6,943 bases of DNA from Clostridia bacterium. GTDB taxonomy: Bacteria; Bacillota; Clostridia; Christensenellales; Aristaeellaceae. The notes under the pieces were generated by a model that made no database searches, was not told where the DNA came from, and saw only the letters and a list, made by a program, of their open reading frames with translations. The stretch lies in NCBI GenBank assembly GCA_017469605.1, contig JAFUGB010000445.1, positions 1 through 6,943 on the forward strand, in the 5' to 3' direction. Each line of letters begins with the position of its first letter. Position 1 is the stretch's first letter. A program made the position numbers and the translations under genes. Shown piece by piece: positions 6,233-6,943 of this stretch.

Positions 6233-6298
6233 GTGAAAAGTTTACAACCGCACTTTGTTGACATGGGTATTGAATGCTTGTATAATTTATCTGTATAG
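6233..6298 (+). CDS. Possible 21-codon leader peptide
   Basis: A GTG codon follows GAGGAGG (6221-6227) by five bases, a strong Shine-Dalgarno placement. It opens a frame reading VKSLQPHFVDMGIECLYNLS and one more Val before TAG. The promoter for the downstream repeat protein lies inside this frame, so it could only be made from an upstream promoter such as the candidate at 6192-6200. It may be a real small peptide, the remnant of a lost gene, or a chance match. No family is recognised. Confidence 0.2.
   Translation: MKSLQPHFVDMGIECLYNLSV
6258..6286 (+). promoter_or_regulatory. Perfect-consensus promoter of the repeat surface protein
   Basis: TTGACA (6258-6263) and TATAAT (6281-6286) are separated by exactly 17 bases, the full housekeeping sigma-factor consensus. 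Transcription would begin near 6293. The resulting leader is about 120 bases long before the ATG at 6415. Confidence 0.85.
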
Positions 6299-6362
6299 GT
6301 ATATAGTTATGTCGGACTATGCGATAATTACTGTATGCCATGTGGACGCCTGTTGTTTTGTT

Positions 6363-6389
6363 AAAATGCGATTGATGAAAACGCATTTT
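6363..6389 (+). promoter_or_regulatory. Hairpin in the leader of the repeat surface protein
   Basis: AAAATGCG (6363-6370) and CGCATTTT (6382-6389) are perfect inverted arms around an 11-base loop. The right arm ends in four T and lies 14 bases before the ribosome binding site. ATGCGAT also occurs at 6319-6325, so CGCAT could pair with either copy. This is compatible with an attenuator, a stability element or a protein-binding operator. Confidence 0.4.
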
Positions 6390-6402
6390 GTTCTGATCCG
6401 AT

Positions 6403-6409
6403 AAAGGAG
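6403..6409 (+). promoter_or_regulatory. Ribosome binding site of the repeat surface protein
   Basis: AAAGGAG lies five bases before the ATG at 6415. This placement fixes the start of the exported protein and favours the plus strand over the long open frame on the opposite strand. Confidence 0.8.
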
Positions 6410-6414
6410 CCGCA

Positions 6415-6943
6415 ATGATCAACGATTTGAAGGATCGTCTTTGGACGAGAAAAAGGAAAGCGAAAGCTTTGCGGGCAATCTCTTGTGCGATTGCTTTCCT
6501 GTTTGCTTTGCTTATTCCGCTGGAGGGACTTGTTTCTTTGGCCGAGGAAGGAGCCGACGCGCCGCGCGATACTGCGCCGGTATCGGATGAACTGGCGGTA
6601 TCGGCGCCCGAGCCCACGCTGGTCCCCGCGCCCGAGCCCACGCTGGTCCCCGCGCCCGAGCCCACTCCGGTCCTCACGCCCGAGCCCACTCCGGTCCTCA
6701 CGCCCGAGCCTACACCGGTACCCACGCCGGTACCTACGCCAGAGCCCACGCCGGTCCCCACGCCAGTACCTACGCCAGTACCTACGCCAGAGCCCACGCC
6801 GGTCCCCACGCCAGTACCTACGCCAGAGCCCACACCGGTCCCCACGCCCGAGCCCACCGCTGAGCCCACGCCTGAACCAACTCCTGAACCTACGCCCGAG
6901 CCTACACCCGAGCCTACACCCGAGCCCACGCCTGAGCCTACGC
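6415..6943 (+). CDS. Exported protein with Pro-Thr-Glu repeats, partial (3' end outside window)
   Basis: Only the first 176 codons are visible. Residues 1-20 are rich in Lys and Arg (KRKAKALR), 21-34 are hydrophobic (AISCAIAFLFALLI) and SLA at 41-43 gives a good signal peptidase I site before EE, so the protein should be exported by Sec. After a short acidic linker (44-63), residues 64-176 are a tract of [T/A]-P-[E/V]-P units. Such tracts are known as extended spacers in the surface and secreted proteins of Gram-positive bacteria, lifting binding or enzyme domains away from the wall. Any functional domain or anchor must lie outside the window, so the function is unknown. Cys24 does not sit in a lipobox. 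The gene has its own consensus promoter and a good ribosome binding site. Confidence 0.85.
   Translation, partial: MINDLKDRLWTRKRKAKALRAISCAIAFLFALLIPLEGLVSLAEEGADAPRDTAPVSDELAVSAPEPTLVPAPEPTLVPAPEPTPVLTPEPTPVLTPEPTPVPTPVPTPEPTPVPTPVPTPVPTPEPTPVPTPVPTPEPTPVPTPEPTAEPTPEPTPEPTPEPTPEPTPEPTPEPT
6604..6943 (+). repeat. Tandem 12/24-base repeats encoding the Pro-Thr-Glu/Val tract
   Basis: The basic unit is 12 bases, coding for a tetrapeptide. Units group into higher-order repeats: two identical 24-base copies coding APEPTLVP (6604-6651), then two nearly identical 24-base copies coding [A/T]PEPTPVL (6652-6699). A mixed PEP/PVP block (6700-6843) follows, in which a 36-base segment occurs identically at 6736-6771 and 6784-6819. 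The last part (6844-6943) is almost pure TPEP. Local DNA identity indicates stepwise duplication. The tract continues past the right edge. Confidence 0.95.

Larger units (their letters stand above)
6103..6414 (+). other. Long non-coding region upstream of the repeat-surface-protein gene
   Basis: There is no convincing gene in these 312 bases. In order, the stretch holds ATGTAA repeats (6155-6183), a possible extended -10 (6192-6200), a strong ribosome binding site before a 21-codon frame (6221-6298), a consensus promoter (6258-6286), a leader with a hairpin (6363-6389) and the ribosome binding site of the next gene (6403-6409). A 31-codon frame at 6309-6404 ends just before that site, but it has only a weak ribosome binding site and is doubtful. 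The base composition is more A/T-rich than the neighbouring genes. Confidence 0.6.

Noticed and set aside
6481..6486. Cys24 of the exported protein as a lipoprotein lipobox cysteine.
   Set aside because: It lies at the start of the hydrophobic segment rather than at its end, and the preceding residues (A-I-S) fit the lipobox poorly. SLA at 41-43 is a better signal peptidase I site.
6036..6929. A 297-codon open frame on the minus strand with a Gly-Ser/Thr-Gly-Val repeat N-terminus.
   Set aside because: It is the complement of the Pro-Thr-Glu repeat. The repeat has no stop in this frame, so it stays open by construction. It crosses the rnhA terminator and the consensus promoter, while the plus strand has a ribosome binding site, signal peptide and promoter.
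6604..6943. A CRISPR array or other non-coding repeat array at the right end.
   Set aside because: There are no unique spacers between constant repeats. The units are in-frame codons following a signal peptide, so this is a protein repeat.

Overview
The window looks like chromosomal DNA from an anaerobic Gram-positive bacterium, most likely a gut-type member of class Clostridia (Bacillota). This is inferred from strong AGGAGG-type ribosome binding sites, housekeeping-type promoters with near-consensus -35/-10 boxes, GTG and TTG starts, acetate kinase, and an exported protein with Pro-Thr-Glu repeats. No species can be named from the sequence alone. Codon use is fairly GC-rich and even across the genes, and no transposase, integrase, tRNA, rRNA or CRISPR array is visible.

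Layout. A leftward operon fills the left 60%. Read in the direction of transcription, it runs from a promoter at 4186-4214 through a GNAT acetyltransferase (4146-3676), an alpha/beta hydrolase (3619-2846), a membrane-anchored MurF-type ligase (2835-1249) and D-alanine--D-alanine ligase (1230-34). It then appears to continue off the left edge, because a good ribosome binding site at 9-14 has no gene left in the window. Ddl makes D-Ala-D-Ala and MurF attaches it to the UDP-MurNAc-tripeptide, so the core of this operon supplies the last cytoplasmic steps of the peptidoglycan stem peptide. The roles of the first two genes are unknown.

A 197-base divergent intergenic region (4147-4343) separates this operon from a rightward pair, ackA (acetate kinase) and rnhA (ribonuclease HI). 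That pair ends at a hairpin terminator (6071-6102). AckA makes ATP and acetate from acetyl phosphate. RNase HI removes RNA from RNA:DNA hybrids. No pta lies next to ackA here.

A 350-base non-coding stretch (6065-6414) follows. It holds the terminator, three ATGTAA repeats spaced at about one helical turn, a possible extended -10, a strong ribosome binding site before a 21-codon frame, a perfect-consensus promoter (TTGACA, 17 bases, TATAAT) and a long leader with a hairpin. It leads into the start of an exported protein whose region after the signal peptide is a Pro-Thr-Glu/Val repeat tract that runs off the right edge.

Points most worth a second look: the MurF homologue has a multi-helix membrane region where the usual substrate-binding domain should be; AckA has Cys at the position of a catalytically essential Arg; and the repeat protein has an unusually elaborate upstream region. 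I see no clear case for a wholly new multi-gene system in this window.
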